DNA from: Macrostomum hystrix
Lineage: Eukaryota; Platyhelminthes; Macrostomidae
Length of the DNA: 64,000 nt
Assembly: GCA_950097015.1 (NCBI GenBank)
Contig: CATNEN010000039.1
Span: 10,386,001-10,450,000, forward strand
Reading direction: 5' to 3'
Made by a program: the position numbers and the translations under genes. This document shows, piece after piece, positions 23,096-35,619 of the stretch. Position 1 is the first letter of the stretch. The number at the start of each line of letters is the position of its first letter. The notes beneath the pieces are model-generated. The model saw nothing but the letters and a program-made list of their open reading frames with translations, was not told where the DNA came from and searched no databases.

Positions 23096-24615
23096 TACTA
23101 TGGCATAGTCTGGATCTTGGAAACTGCATGCCAAGAAAAAAAATAAAAAGCAAGTGAGCACACAGAAAGTATTTATTTTGTGGCAGTGCTTATCCCCACG
23201 GTACTGTAGAAATAATTTTTGTCTTATTCCTACGGTACTGTGGGAATAATTTCCTGCTTATCTGCATGGATATCCGCTAGGCCCAATACATTTAAGTTAA
23301 AAATACAAGAATTTAATAAATAAAAAAATAAATTTACCTCTGATTTGGCCTAGCACCTTTTGATTCAGAAACATGTGTGCCACTATTGTAGCACACATAA
23401 ACAACTTTTTAGTACTTCAACACAACCTTTAGTGTAGTTTTTGGGACTTGGCATTAAGCACTAGAAATAATGTGTGACTCTCCTATTTTCAAGATAGATA
23501 AGATAGGACAGCTATCTCATCAGTGTGCCATGCGGATAAGCAGGAGATTATTCCCACGGAATATGTTGAAGATAGGACAGCTATCTTGTCAGTGTGCCGT
23601 CCAGATAAGCAAGAAATTATTCTCAGGGTACTGTAGGAATAAAACAACAATTATTTATATGGTACCATGGGGATAAGCACTGCATTTTTTATGCTTAAAA
23701 GGCAAAAAACTTGATTGCAAGATTTTGCAAGTTTAAAGAAGTAAAAAAGCATTGATTAATAATCAGTGAAACAAACCCTATTTTCTCTTGCCAGTGACCT
23801 TACTTCTTACTTATTGGTCATTAGTCCTACAGTGCATTGCATAATGTGCATTATGCCTACATTGAGTGCCAAATTCTGGATCATGGCATATATGCCAAAC
23901 TAAAACCTAAAACTGCCAACCCCCAACATTTTCACTAAAGTGTATGCCAAAAAAACATAAAAAACCTAAATTAAAAAAGAAAATAAACAAATGCATATTT
24001 AGAAGCAAAAATCTGTTTTATTTGTATACCAAGTGGGTAGCTAGCTGTGCTAAATATCTAGGCCTCTTCTATCTATTCATGCCAGATTAAAACAGGTTTG
24101 TATGTCAACTTGATTTACTTGTATTGAATATATGCCAAGAGCTATTGAATATCCAAATGTATACCAAACCACTTCAACATATAGCCACCTTCTGGGCATT
24201 GGTTTGAGCATTAAGTGTGTAAAGTTTGTAGAATCATTCTACTATCATTTTGTAGAACTATTGTAAGGAAAAAGTTTCCTATATATCCACTTTGGTTTAT
24301 GATCATTTCAATAGCAGAAATACATGTATCTATACATAGTGTATTATGCTTTTGTGATAAAATTTCAAGTGGTAAGAAATGAGCAAGCTCAATCGGTTCA
24401 TTTTGTTCTAATTTAGAGTATGTGTTTATAGTATAGTAATTAAAGTTGACTTGTGTGTGGCTATTATGTTATCTGGTCATTTTGCCTTGTAGCTCTTTGG
24501 TTGTCTAGCCATTTTGATATGTAACATTTTGGCCTGTAGCAATTGCATACTAACTTTGCATGCCACAAATATACACCCACATTTTGCGCATATACTTCAT
24601 GATCCAGACTATAAT
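23096..24615. mobile_element. AT-rich element with nested inverted repeats
   Basis: The outer ends share tagtctggatc(t/a)tg in inverted orientation (about 23105 and 24605). Inside, arms at about 23187-23275 and 23598-23688 are inverted copies containing cagtgcttatcccca, a tactgta block and aataattt. The motif tatgccaa recurs. No coding frame was seen, so this looks like a foldback-type non-autonomous transposon. Confidence 0.5.
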
Positions 24616-25335
24616 AGTAATAGTAATAGTTAGCAAAAATGAGTGCTAAAAGTAATATTAAAAAGACAAATTTACCAATTTTCTTATCAGACTAGAATGC
24701 TAGCTAAACAGTTTTTGTTAGCTAGAGCTATGACAGAAACAATATCAGGAATAATAAAGTTTAATGTTAACCAGTCATTTGAGCAATAAAAGTTGCCCAC
24801 AACCAGCTTAACTTAAAAATCTTAAAGTTAAATGTTATAATAAAAATATGTGTACATAAAAATTGTGATGGATGACTTTTGACTTACAAATTAGTTTATG
24901 TTGCCTTTGTGGACTTTACTAGAGAGGAGTTTTCATATAGGGTGCAGGATATGCAATTAATATGTAAATAAAACACTTCCTAGTTAGTCTACATATATAG
25001 ATCAAACAGAGAATCTCAAATGACATTTTATTACCTAAAATTAAGGACCTTTTTGTGTCTTTTACAATGTAATATAGCTTGAAGTCATAGTAAGATCTAG
25101 TATAAACAGTTTTTTGTAATTTCACAAAATTACTGATTACTCAAAATTACAGTGTAATTAAAAATGGGCTTTTCAACCCAAACCATTTATTTGATTAGTA
25201 TTAAATTAATAAACAAACCTTAGCTATGAGATACCTTAATTTTATACCTACCTATGATTTAAGTACACAAAAGATACCCATATGACAAGTTCAAAGAAAC
25301 ATTTAATAAGCTTTTAACCCTTACAATAATAATAA
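24616..25335. other. AT-rich spacer, no gene seen
   Basis: No supported feature in this stretch. Confidence 0.45.
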
Positions 25336-25550
25336 TTGCAGGAGGGCTGCGGGCAGTGGCACATCATTTAGTGACACTAGACCCGCAGCCAGCGAGGAGG
25401 CAATTCTGCCCATTTTGCTGACTCCTGAGCACACGCACTCAGATACTGTACGCAGGCACACACTCACATAGGTGTGTACATCTGCCCTGACTTTCTCAGG
25501 GCAGATGTACACACCTGTGTGAGCGTATGCCTGCGTACAGTTTTAACCCT
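25336..25550 (-). mobile_element. SINE family 1, 3' part with inverted self-duplication
   Basis: Bases 25336-25499 are the 3' half of the SINE on the minus strand, with an ATT-rich tail. Bases 25500-25550 repeat part of it in the opposite direction (gcagatgtacacacctgtgt), making a long hairpin. Confidence 0.75.
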
Positions 25551-25567
25551 TGCTATAATTAGTTTTT

Positions 25568-25895
25568 TTTCAAGAGGGCTGTAGGCAAAAACTCATTATT
25601 TGTTGACATAGATCTGCAGCTAGCAAAAAGGCGATTCTGCCCATTTTGCTGTCTCCTTAGCGCACATGCACATGGTACCCAGGGTGTGTACCTCTGTTCT
25701 GTCTTTCTCATCGTCAGGCAGTGTACACTTCTACTGTGTCTTGGAGGTTGGCCCTCAATGGCATGCACTCTCTGAGCCCAAAGCCTTCTCTCTGTGGCTG
25801 CACCCCAAATGAATTTGGCCTAACTATAGAATCCAACTTAGGATCTTGGTGGAAGAAGAAAATGCATTAGACCACTCTGCCACTCATCCCAAACT
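25568..25895 (-). mobile_element. tRNA-derived SINE, family 1, diverged near-full copy
   Basis: The minus strand begins GGGATGAGTGGCAGAGTGGT with a degenerate B box (AAGTTGGATTCT), then the shared body. It is more diverged and more AT-rich than the copy at 57915-58268, so it is older. Confidence 0.75.
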
Positions 25896-27029
25896 TTGAT
25901 ACCTAGAATTGCTAAGATAAACTGTTCAAAATGTGAATTGCTTTTTAAAAGGCTGGAAAAGTTGCACTTTGTAACTTTGCTGCATAAAAAGTTCAATTGA
26001 AAAAGAAAATTTGCAGAAGAGTATTTGTTTTTGTTTTGCTTTTTGTGAAACTAAGTAAATGCAAAGCAAAAAGTCAATTTTGTATTTTTTAATTTGCATA
26101 CATTCCTACTTAGTTATATTTAGTCAAGTAGTGAGTCGCTAAAGCAATTCTGTATTTAATCATATAATTTCATTCATTCCATTACGTCGCTTAGCACATA
26201 AAAAATTGCAGCTGAAAATTTTGCACTATTTCACGATGTCAGATTCGATAAAATGCTGTTTAAAATGACAAGCTAGAGATAAAGCGATTCGTTTTAAATA
26301 AATCCCTTAGTAGTATAAAAAGTTATCCCAGTCCCTGATGTTGATACTAGCTAGCTATTAATGCATTCTTATTTAGATAGCTCAACCTGATGTGACTAGC
26401 TAATGCTGTATGTTTATCGACTACCTATCGCATGATTGGACTCAACCTGCCTACTCTAATGCATCTCGCTCTCTCACGCTAGTCCCCATCAATCCCCTGT
26501 TCTCCTTCCTCGCCTGGTCTCATCGGTCCATTGTTTTCGCTCCAAACGCCTGCTTAACAATGCGTTCCATTCTGGGGTTTTTGTTCCTCTTGGACTGTAC
26601 ACTGGCTGTGTAGCCTGAAACTACCTGGACGAATGGGAATTATGGAAGAGTGAGAGAGGGAGAGGGAAGGAGAGAAGGGCGCCTTTTCAGCCTTGATGTT
26701 AGCACACATCAGCTGGGCTAGCCTAGCCCATCAGCAGGTTATAGCCTCAGTCAACCAGCTGATCTCGCCACAGCGGAGCTGTGAAACGACTCTTTTTATT
26801 CCTCTGTTCTCCTTCCTCGTCTCTTCTCTCCCCTCAATACCCCCCACCAGTCTGCCTGATCCAGACAGAGACAGAGAAGGAGGCAGGTTCCGGTGTCCCG
26901 GGCTCTTTCTTGTTTCCTATTTTAGCAGTTCCCGGCTAGCGTTGGCTGTGTGGCCCAATTTGACACATTATAAGTTACCACTGTGTGCCTGTGTGCTATT
27001 CTGATTATTCGATTATATATTTCAGCACG
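25896..27029. other. Upstream region of HECTD2
   Basis: No gene was seen. From about 26460 the plus strand is pyrimidine-rich with a repeated ctgttctccttcctcg block. A splice acceptor (tatatttcag) ends 4 nt before the HECTD2 start codon, which suits spliced-leader addition or a 5' UTR intron. Confidence 0.45.
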
Positions 27030-30000
27030 ATGAGTAAGCCTCGCGGCAGCTCAGTCAGCCAGCCGCTGTACATTGTGGCCTGCTACAACTGCAAGAAGAC
27101 GGTCAGCCAGCCGGAGGGCACCAGGCGCACCATCTGTCCCTATTGTGGCAGCCTGTTCGCCTCGCCAGATCAGGCCGACAACGCCGCTTCGTCGACTTCG
27201 CGTTCCTCTTCGCCGGCAGTCGCCGCTTCCGGGTCGACGTCTGGCAAGCCGCCTCCGCCCCCGCAGCAGACAGGCGCAAAGGTACAAGGCTTGCTTTTGT
27301 TATGGTTGAGGGCCCTACTAATCATAGTCTTTCAGTTTCTATTTAAACAGTCGCTCATAAGTAGCTTAAAACTGTCTGATAAAGTCCCTAAGGATCAATG
27401 CCTTAGTCTTTTATTTATCCTTCAGGACCAAACCTTTAGCCAGAGTAGTCCTTTAGCCAGAGTAGTCCTTTTGCCAGAGTAGTCTGAAGGTTAAACCTTC
27501 AGACAGGAGTAGTCCTTCAGGGCCAGACCTTCAGTCAGGAATAGTCCTTCAGGGTAAGACCTTCAGTGAGGAGTAGTCCTTCAGGGCCAGACCTTCAGTT
27601 TTCAGTCAGGAGTAGTCCTTCAGGGTTAAACCTTCAGTAAGGAGTAGTCCTTCAGGGTAAGACCTTCAGTGAGGAGTAGTCCTTCAGGGCCAGACCTTCA
27701 GTTTTCAGTCAGGAGTAGTCCTTCAGGGTTAAACCTTCAGTAAGGAGTAGTCCTTCAGGGCTAGACCTTCAATCAGGAGTAGTCCTTCAGGGCCAGACCT
27801 TCAGTTTTCAGTCAGGAGTAGTCCTTCAGGGTTAAACCTTCAGTAAGGTGTAGTCCTTCAGGGCCAGACCTTCAATCAGGAGTAGTCCTTCAGTGTAAGA
27901 CCTTCAGTCGGGATAAGACCTTCAGTCCTTCAGGGTAAGACCTTCAGTAAGGTGTAGTCCTTCAGGGCCAGACCTTCAGTCAGGAGTAGTCCGTCAGGGT
28001 TAAACCTTCAGTCAGGAATAGTCCTTCAGGGTTAAAACTTCAGTCAGGAGTAGTCCTTAAGGGCCAAGCCTTCTGAGCAATTATTCAGTTTAATGAAGCC
28101 CTTAAGGATCGCTTATTTAGTGTGGCCTATCATTTATTCTAGTGAAATTCTTCAGGCTAAAAATTCTGTCAGATGTGTCTGATCTGGTACTAAAACCAAT
28201 GAAGTTTGTCTTTAGTTTATAGTTTGTTTAGTCCTTTTAAAACCACAAATACTATAATCCTATCGTCAGCAAAGTCATCCGCGGCCGCCTTCGGGTTCTT
28301 CAACAAATTCGGCCTCGTCCTCGTCCAAGCGGCTTCAGCTGGCTAAGCAGTCTAGCGGTGACAGCGGCGACGGCGCCGACTCGTCTCGCCGACCTCGCAG
28401 CGGCAGCGGCAGCGGCAACAAACTTCTAAATTTCTTCTCAAATTTAGGCAAGTCGCGCGACAGCAAAAAGTCTGGCGGCGGTAGAAGGAAGCTGCTGAGC
28501 AAAGACGAGCAGAACCTGCCGCCGTTGAGCCAGTCGCCCAGCTTAACCGGACGCGTAGGCGGCGCCTCCGGTGTCGTCGCCATGCTGAGCCCGATCGCTC
28601 CGGCTAGCATTGGCGGCGGTGGCGGACTCTACAAAGCTCAGAGTGTCACTTCACTTCTAGCACCTCCTGGCCATTATCAGCAACAGCAGCAGCAGCATCA
28701 GGCGCCTTTGCCGTCTCCTCGGCAGGATTATCCTCAGCCGCAGCTCACCCAATCACTGCTAGCCGAACTAACTGACCAATCGCGACGCACCGGCGATTGG
28801 TCCCGGCTTAGCGACTTGTTTGAGCAGGCATTCTCCTCGCCAAAGGAGTTGGTGGCCGTTTTTAGGTTTGTGCCTAATGTGTCATATTTTCCGCTCTATC
28901 CGATGAAACAACTCCCAGAATCACAAAGCATCGGCATCGTCGAGATATTCAACGATTCTCGTCGGAGTATCTGGTGGCTAGGGCCACAAATATAGGGGAA
29001 AGTAGCGTGATTTTTTTCTCCCTATGAATAATCAATCCCTCAGATCGGCCCAGCGCGATCCCGATCCGAGTCGCGACGCCTCCGGCCTAGACCAGGCGTT
29101 TGTTGAGGCGGCCTACTCGACCCTGAAAGAGATGCCCTACGATATGCAGAAGAAAGTGCTCAAGGCTAACATCTCGGTGCTGTTGGAGAAACGGCATACT
29201 ATGGGCGGCGGCGGCGGCGGTGGCTGCGGTTCCTCTTCGAAGGACGACGTTCGCGCTCTATTTGTAATCCTGCAGAATCCTCTGCTAGAGAAGGTGAGCA
29301 CATTTGTACTATTCGCTCACCTGTTGCGCTGCGTGGCCGCCCTGGGCGACTTTGATCATCACTGCCTGGTGAACTGGCTGGCCAAGCTAGACAAGGCTCC
29401 ATTTGAAGCTTTGCTCCGTCGCATTCAGTACTTCATCTCCGTGCGATTGTTCCCGCCTCAAACTGAGGATCTGCCGCCGTTAGATAAGGCCAGATGGTGG
29501 GTGCCAAACGCTATCAAAGTGCTGGCCCTGCTCAATGCCGCTAATAATCAGTGCTCACCGCGACCTAAGGTGCACTACACTGAATTCTACAACCACACCA
29601 TAGACAGCTTGGACCTTCTGGCTGGTGAGCTGGGTCACGTTAGACATTTTGATGGGATCTGTCAGCCCTTTGAGTATTTTAATTAGTGTCTTCTGCCTCT
29701 TTGAGTATTTTAATTAGTGTCTTCTGCCTCTTTGAGTATTTTAATTAGTGTCTTCTGCCTCTTTGAGTATTTTAACTAGTGTATTCTGCCTCTTTGAGTA
29801 TTTTAATTAGTGTCTTCTGCCTCTTTGAGTATTTTAATTAGTGTCTTCTGCCTCTTTGAGTATTTTAATTAGTGTCTTCTGCCTCTTTGAGTATTTCAAT
29901 TAGTGTCTTCTACCTCTTTGAGTATTTTTAACTAGTGTCTTCTACCTCTTTGAGTATTTCAATTAGTGTCTTCTGCCCCTTTGAGTATTTTAATTGGTTT

Positions 30001-33000
30001 CTTCTACCTCTTTGAGTATTTTAATTGGTTTCTTCTACCTCTTTGAGTATTTTAACTAGTGTCTTCTACCTTAATTTATTGTTCCCATGGTGTCCTTCAC
30101 CCCTATTTATTCGAGTGCTTTAATCTTGTCCGTGATTTCCAACTAATCACATGCACCGCCACCTTCCCACGCCGCAGAATACTACACCTGGCAGAATCCG
30201 GCTGTGCAGTCCGGCTTCACCTTCTGCCAGTATCCGTTTGTGCTGAGCATCCAGGCCAAGCGGAGCATACTGCAGCGGGACAGCGAGACCCAGATGATCA
30301 TCATGGCCAAGCGCAGCCTGGTGGCTGGCGTGGCCAAGCGCTCCCAGCCCAGCATGGATATGCTCTTTCTAAACATCAGCGTCAGGCGCAGCCACCTAGT
30401 TGCCGACTCAATGCGCCAGATATCCGCCAAGCAGAAGGATTTAAAAAAGAAGCTGCGCGTTACATTCGAAGGCGAAGCTGGCTTAGATATGGGCGGCCTG
30501 ACCAAGGAGTGGTTCCTGCTGCTGGTGCGATCCGTGTTCCAGACCAACAGTGGCCTGTTCACCTACAATGCCAGGTAAAAACTTTGAGGCCTTATATCCT
30601 CCACCCCCACATAATTATTTCTGTCCCTTTATTGATTATTTTCTATATAGGCTTCAATGAGTTTAAATGACGTATTTGGGGCGCAGCCGCGGAGAGAATG
30701 CTCAATCACGCCATTGCGGGCAGATATGCACGCCAGTGTGTGAGTGTGTGCTCAGGAGTCAGCGGAATGGGCAGAACTGCCTCTTCGCTGGCTGCTGGTC
30801 TAGTGTCACTAAATGATGTGCCATTGCCCGCAGCCCTCTTGTAAATGTTTTATCATTATTATAATGGGCTTCAATTAAATGGATGCCTTTATGACCCAGG
30901 GATCAAAGTTGCACAGTCGAGTTTCAAATTAAGAGCAATTAAAACAAATGAATCATTATTCTACAAGAAATTTGAAAATATCACAAACTGTTCAAAAGTT
31001 ATGCCTCCTTAACTGCAGTGGGGTACTGCATCTCAATACATAAACAGGAGCTTGAACTAAACTACAATTTTGAAATCTCAAAGAAATTAACCTAATTTGA
31101 ACTTGTGCGCAAAATCTCTAGCGTCATCACTTTCTATATCTATGGTAAAACGTTCATTTGTGAGGACTGAGGACGACATTTGAACTTTTTTGAAAGAGAC
31201 CTGACCTTCTGTTTCCTGTCGCTCCATATGCAGCCTCCATGTTCTTGTTCATGTATTGAGATGCAGTACCCCACTGCAGTTAAGGAGGCATAGCTTTTGA
31301 ACAGTTTGTGATATTTTCAAAATTCTTTAACTGTGAAAAGTTATGTGAAAAGTCCTAAGACTTTTTGTACACCCCTCGTACATGGTTTTAGTGTTCCCTA
31401 ATGCGGTCCAGTCTATGGACATGTGTACATATCGCTGTGCAACTCCCAATGTCAACTGAAACAAACCTTCCAGATCTCGCTGCTACTGGTTCAGTCTGGC
31501 GCCCAAGGATAACCTGCAGGAGTACTATTTGATTGGCGCCCTGATGGGCCTAGCCGTGTACAACTGCATCAATCTGGACGTGCGCTTTCCGTCAATCTGC
31601 TACAAGAAGCTTCTAAGCCCCAGCGTTGTTCCATCGGCGATTGCCACCACGCAGGTTGGCGTCTGTCCCGTCACCCTGGCAGACCTGCGCGAGGCAATGC
31701 CTGACCTGGCCAACGGCCTAAACGAAATGCTTCGTCATCCTGGCGACGTTGCCGAAGATTTCGGCGCCACCTTCGAAGTGGCCTACAACGACGGCGCCGG
31801 AAAGAATCGAACGGCGGAATTGAAACCCGATGGTAAAAATATCGCCGTCACCAATGCCAACAGACAAGAGTACGTCTCTATGTACTGCGATTTCCTGCTC
31901 AACAAAGGCGTTTATAGCAAGTTTCGCAGCTTCTATTTGGGATTCCATCAGGTGTGCGCCAGCAATGCCCTGATCCTTCTGCGGCCAGAGGAGGTGAGTT
32001 TTTTAGTATTAGTTTAGTTTTGTCTATTGTTGATTTGCCAATGATTTAGCTAAATTGATTTTTATCGGCCTCATTGATTTCAATTTTTTTCTCAGTCTTT
32101 TACTTTTAAGATGGATTATATTTAGTAGAGAGATTATAGTTAAAGCGGTTATTGCTATTATTGTTTGATATGGGATTTCACATCTATGATTTCTAGATAT
32201 GGGATTTCACATCTATGACTCCTAGATATGGGATTTCACATCTATGATTCCTAGATATGGGATTTCACATCTATGATTCCTAGATATGGGATTTCACATC
32301 TATGATTCCTAGATATGGGATTTCACATCTATGATTCCTAGATATGGGATTTCACATCTATGATTCCTAGATATGGGATTTCACATCTATGATTTCTAGA
32401 TATGGGATTTCACATCTATGATTTCTAGAAATGGGATTTCACATCTATGGTTCCTAGATATGGGATTTCACATCTATGATTCCTAGATATGGGATTTCAC
32501 ATCTATGATTTCTAGATATGGGATTTCACATCTATGATTTCTAGAAATGGGATTTCACATCTATGATTTCTAGATATGGGATTTCACATCAATGATTCCT
32601 AGATATGGGATTTCACATCTATGATTCCTAGATATGGGATTTCACAGTTATGATTCCTAGATATGGGATTTCACATCTATGATTCCTAGATATGGGATTT
32701 CACATCTATGATTCCTAGATATGGGATTTCACATCTATGATTCCTAGATACAGGATTTCACAGCTGTATCCTAGATAAATGAGATTTCACCCTTTCCCAT
32801 AATCCAAAATCGTATATTTAAGGAACCTATATTTCCAAGAATCCTTAATATTACATGTCTTTAGCTACTTGTGTTTCTCAGAATTTTGGTTAGATTTTTT
32901 ATATAGGCTTTTATAAGCACACATCCTTAAGTATTTCAGAAAACAATTCTTTTCATAGGGTTTTACACGCATGTTGATTTTAGTTTCCAGGAAAATAGGT

Positions 33001-33410
33001 TGTGTTTCTGAAAGAATGAGTACTCTTTCACTTAAACCCGTCTGCATCAGGTTGAACACCTGGTCTGCGGCTCGCCTAAATTCGATTTCAACGAACTGCG
33101 CAAAGTTACTGTCTACGATGGCTACAGGCCGAACGACGCCCAGGTGAAATGGTTCTGGGATATCGCCATCAACCTGGAACCGGCTAAGCAGGCAGCCCTG
33201 CTGCTGTTCATCACTGGCAGCGATCGGATCCCAGTTGGCGGCATGTCCGAGATGCAGATGAAAATTGTTCGCGTTAATCGGGTTGAAATGCTGCCAATTG
33301 CGCACACCTGCTTCAACCAGATCATGCTGCCAACCTACAAGACTAAGGCTGTGCTCACCGAGCGGCTACTATTGGCCATAGACAACTCGGAGGGCTTCGG
33401 ACTCGAGTGA
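27030..33410 (+). CDS. HECTD2: HECT-type E3 ubiquitin ligase, HECTD2 orthologue
   Basis: A HECT E3 takes ubiquitin from an E2 onto its catalytic cysteine and passes it to substrates. Exons: 27030-27281, 28270-28865, 29044-29624, 30178-30574, 31474-31993 and 33051-33410, giving 901 residues with all phases agreeing. The human protein has about 776. From about residue 270 onward the chain follows human HECTD2 as I recall it (DDVRALFVILQNP; TWQNP; GEAGLDMGGLTKEWF; NRQEYVSMYCDFLLNK; NSEGFGLE). The HECT domain fills the C-terminal third or more. The catalytic cysteine is in AHTCFNQ at residue 869, and the chain ends in the usual EGFGLE. The N-terminus differs: residues 1-84 hold a CxxC...CxxC zinc-ribbon pattern, and exon 2 is a Ser/Gly/Gln-rich linker. 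Upstream acceptor and 4-nt leader suggest trans-splicing. A possible AATAAA lies at 33772-33777. Confidence 0.93.
27425..28070. repeat. Minisatellite of about 32-nt unit in HECTD2 intron 1
   Basis: Units combine ggagtagtccttcagggcca or ...gggttaaa with gaccttcagtca, about 18 copies with small length changes. It is private to this intron. Confidence 0.93.
29655..30070. repeat. Minisatellite of 31-nt unit in HECTD2 intron 3
   Basis: About 13 copies of tttgagtattttaattagtg followed by tcttctgcctc. It starts about 30 nt after the exon-3 donor. Confidence 0.95.
30677..30842 (+). mobile_element. SINE family 1, internally deleted copy in HECTD2 intron 4
   Basis: The plus strand begins at the ggggcgcagccgcggagaga block, so the tRNA head is missing. 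A middle deletion follows, and it ends in the gccattgcccgcagccctct block with a T-rich tail. Confidence 0.75.
30960..31335. mobile_element. Foldback element in HECTD2 intron 4
   Basis: Arms at about 30965-31045 and 31250-31330 are near-perfect inverted copies (aactgcagtggggtactgca and its complement; atcacaaactgttcaaaag and its complement). The loop is about 200 nt and has no coding frame. This is typical of a MITE. Confidence 0.75.
32160..32775. repeat. Minisatellite of 29-nt unit in HECTD2 intron 5
   Basis: About 21 copies of tagatatgggatttcacatc plus tatgattcc, with few differences. It fills the middle of the intron. Confidence 0.96.
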
Positions 33411-34334
33411 AAATTCGCTTGCGTGCCGAGACAGAACTGTAGCTTTTAATATAGTGTTTGAAATGTGTCTGAAATGTTTCTTGTAGCATTCCTAAACCAG
33501 CTATCTTAATTGCTTCTTGATTAATTCAACGATTTGTAAGCGTAGGCGAAAAAGTAACGATTTAATATCTAGAGTCTATAGTCAGAAATTACCGATAAGA
33601 TCTGGTGGATAAAAAATGAAATAATCTAGCGACCAGTTTAACGATTTAATCAAGCGAACTATTTAGCGATACAATTTAGCGACATAATTAACGCTTTAAT
33701 CTAGCGAGAAATTTACGATTGAATCTGGCGATCAATTTAACGATTCAATCTAGCAACCAGTTTAACTATTAAATAAAGATAATTTTTAACGATTTATTAT
33801 AACGAATATTATGGCGATTCTATCTGGCGACTAAATTAACGATTTAAACTAGCGTCAAGTAGAATGATATAATGATCTTGAGAAAAAGAAAGCATCAATG
33901 AATTCGTATCTGTCGCTGTTTTTTTAAGTAATGCGTTGTGTGTCTGTACAGTCTGTACAAGACTATGATTTCCCTTTGTGTCTTCTATTCTCTAGTCTCC
34001 TCTTTCTGTTAGCGTGAAAAGCTTAAAATTTTTACTCTCGTCGTATTTTTAACGCTCTCTGTTATTTCATTAACAAAAATAGACATTGAAAATTATGTCT
34101 CAAAAACTACAGCTGTCCTTTAATCCGTCCCTTCAGTCTAGTCAAAAGCCACATCAATATACTTTTACACTACTTGTCTATAAAGTTGTCAGGGCGATTG
34201 TTAATTGCTTGTTATATACTTTTTTATTCATAATATGGTCTATTTTCTTTCCTACTTTAAGCAGTTAAAGGCCTTATTTTTATTACTGTCATTCCGCTCT
34301 TTTTTAGTAATTTTTAGTTGTGAATATTTACAAT
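33411..34334. other. HECTD2 3' flank with an old degenerate array
   Basis: Bases 33560-33870 hold poorly conserved units of the type aatctagcgaccaatttaac, probably a decayed minisatellite. The AATAAA at 33772-33777 may be the HECTD2 poly(A) signal. No other gene is supported. Confidence 0.5.
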
Positions 34335-35345
34335 CTCATTCTAGAGTGACTCTTCATCAACACTCCCTCACTAGAGTGACTCTTCATCAACACTCCCTCA
34401 CTAGAGTGACTCTTGATCAACACTGCCTCACTAGAGTGACTCTTGATCAACACTGCCTCACTAGAGTGACTCTTCATCAACACTCCCTCACTAGAGTGAC
34501 TCTTGATCAACACTGCCTCACTAGAGTGACTCTTCATCAACACTGCCTCACTAGAGTGACTCTTCATCAACACTGCCTCACTAGAGTGACTCTTGATCAA
34601 CACTCCCTCACTGGAGGGACTCTTGATCAACACTCCCTCACTAGAGTGACTCTTCATCAACACTCCCTCACTAGAGTGACTCTTCATCAACACTCCCTCA
34701 CTAGAGTGACTCTTCATCAACACTCCCTCACTAGAGTGACTCTTGATCAACACTGCCTCACTAGAGTGACTCTTCATCAACACTGCCTCACTAGAGTGAC
34801 TCTTCATCAACACTGCCTCACTAGAGTGACTCTTGATCAACACTCCCTCACTGGAGGGACTCTTGATCAACACTCCCTCACTAGAGTGACTCTTCATCAA
34901 CACTGCCTCACTAGAGTGACTCTTCATCAACACTCTCTCACTAGAGTGACTCTTCATCAACACTCCCTCACTAGAGTGACTCTTGATCAACACTGCCTCA
35001 CTAGAGTGACTCTTCATCAACACTGCCTCACTAGAGTGACTCTTCATCAACACTGCCTCACTAGAGTGACTCTTGATCAACACTCCCTCACTGGAGGGAC
35101 TCTTGATCAACACTCCCTCACTAGAGTGACTCTTCATCAACACTGCCTCACTAGAGTGACTCTTCATCAACACTCTCTCACTAGAGTGACTCTTGATCAA
35201 CACTGCCTCACTAGAGTGACTCTTCATCAACACTGCCTCACTAGAGTGACTCTTCATCAACACTGCCTCACTAGAGTGACTCTTCATCAACACTGCCTCG
35301 CTAGAGTGACTCTTCATCAACACTGCCTCGCTAGAGTGACTCATA
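34335..35345. repeat. Minisatellite of 30-nt unit with 240-nt higher-order repeat
   Basis: About 33 copies of ctagagtgactcttcatcaa plus cactccctca. Copies differ at c/g positions. The variant ctggagggac recurs at 34611, 34851 and 35091, exactly 240 nt apart, showing an eight-unit higher-order repeat. Because 30 is a multiple of three, both strands stay open for over 330 codons; these are not treated as genes. Confidence 0.97.
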
Positions 35346-35619
35346 ATCCCTCTCTTTCAGTGTCACTACTGAAAATCAAATTCGTTCTTGGTAATTTTTT
35401 TCTGCCTGTGTTGTTGCTTTTATGTTTATTTTTGTGCCTGTCGTAAAAAATTACCAGACCTCTTTCTTGGTTTTTTTCTGTTTTTTCACTGTCTTTGTTT
35501 TTGTCAGACCTCTTCACACAGTTTATATTGATTAACTGTATAAGTACACTGTAAAAAGCCTAGATTAAGTCAAAGTGGCATTGCCAATTTACAAGCCTTA
35601 CGCTTCGTCTCTAACTTTG
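35346..35619. other. Spacer, no gene seen
   Basis: T-rich spacer between array and SINE. Nothing was recognised. Confidence 0.4.

Noticed and set aside
34205-35446. 413-residue plus-strand and 338-residue minus-strand open frames
   Set aside because: Both come from a 30-nt tandem array; a unit length divisible by three keeps several frames open. There is no unique coding sequence on either side.
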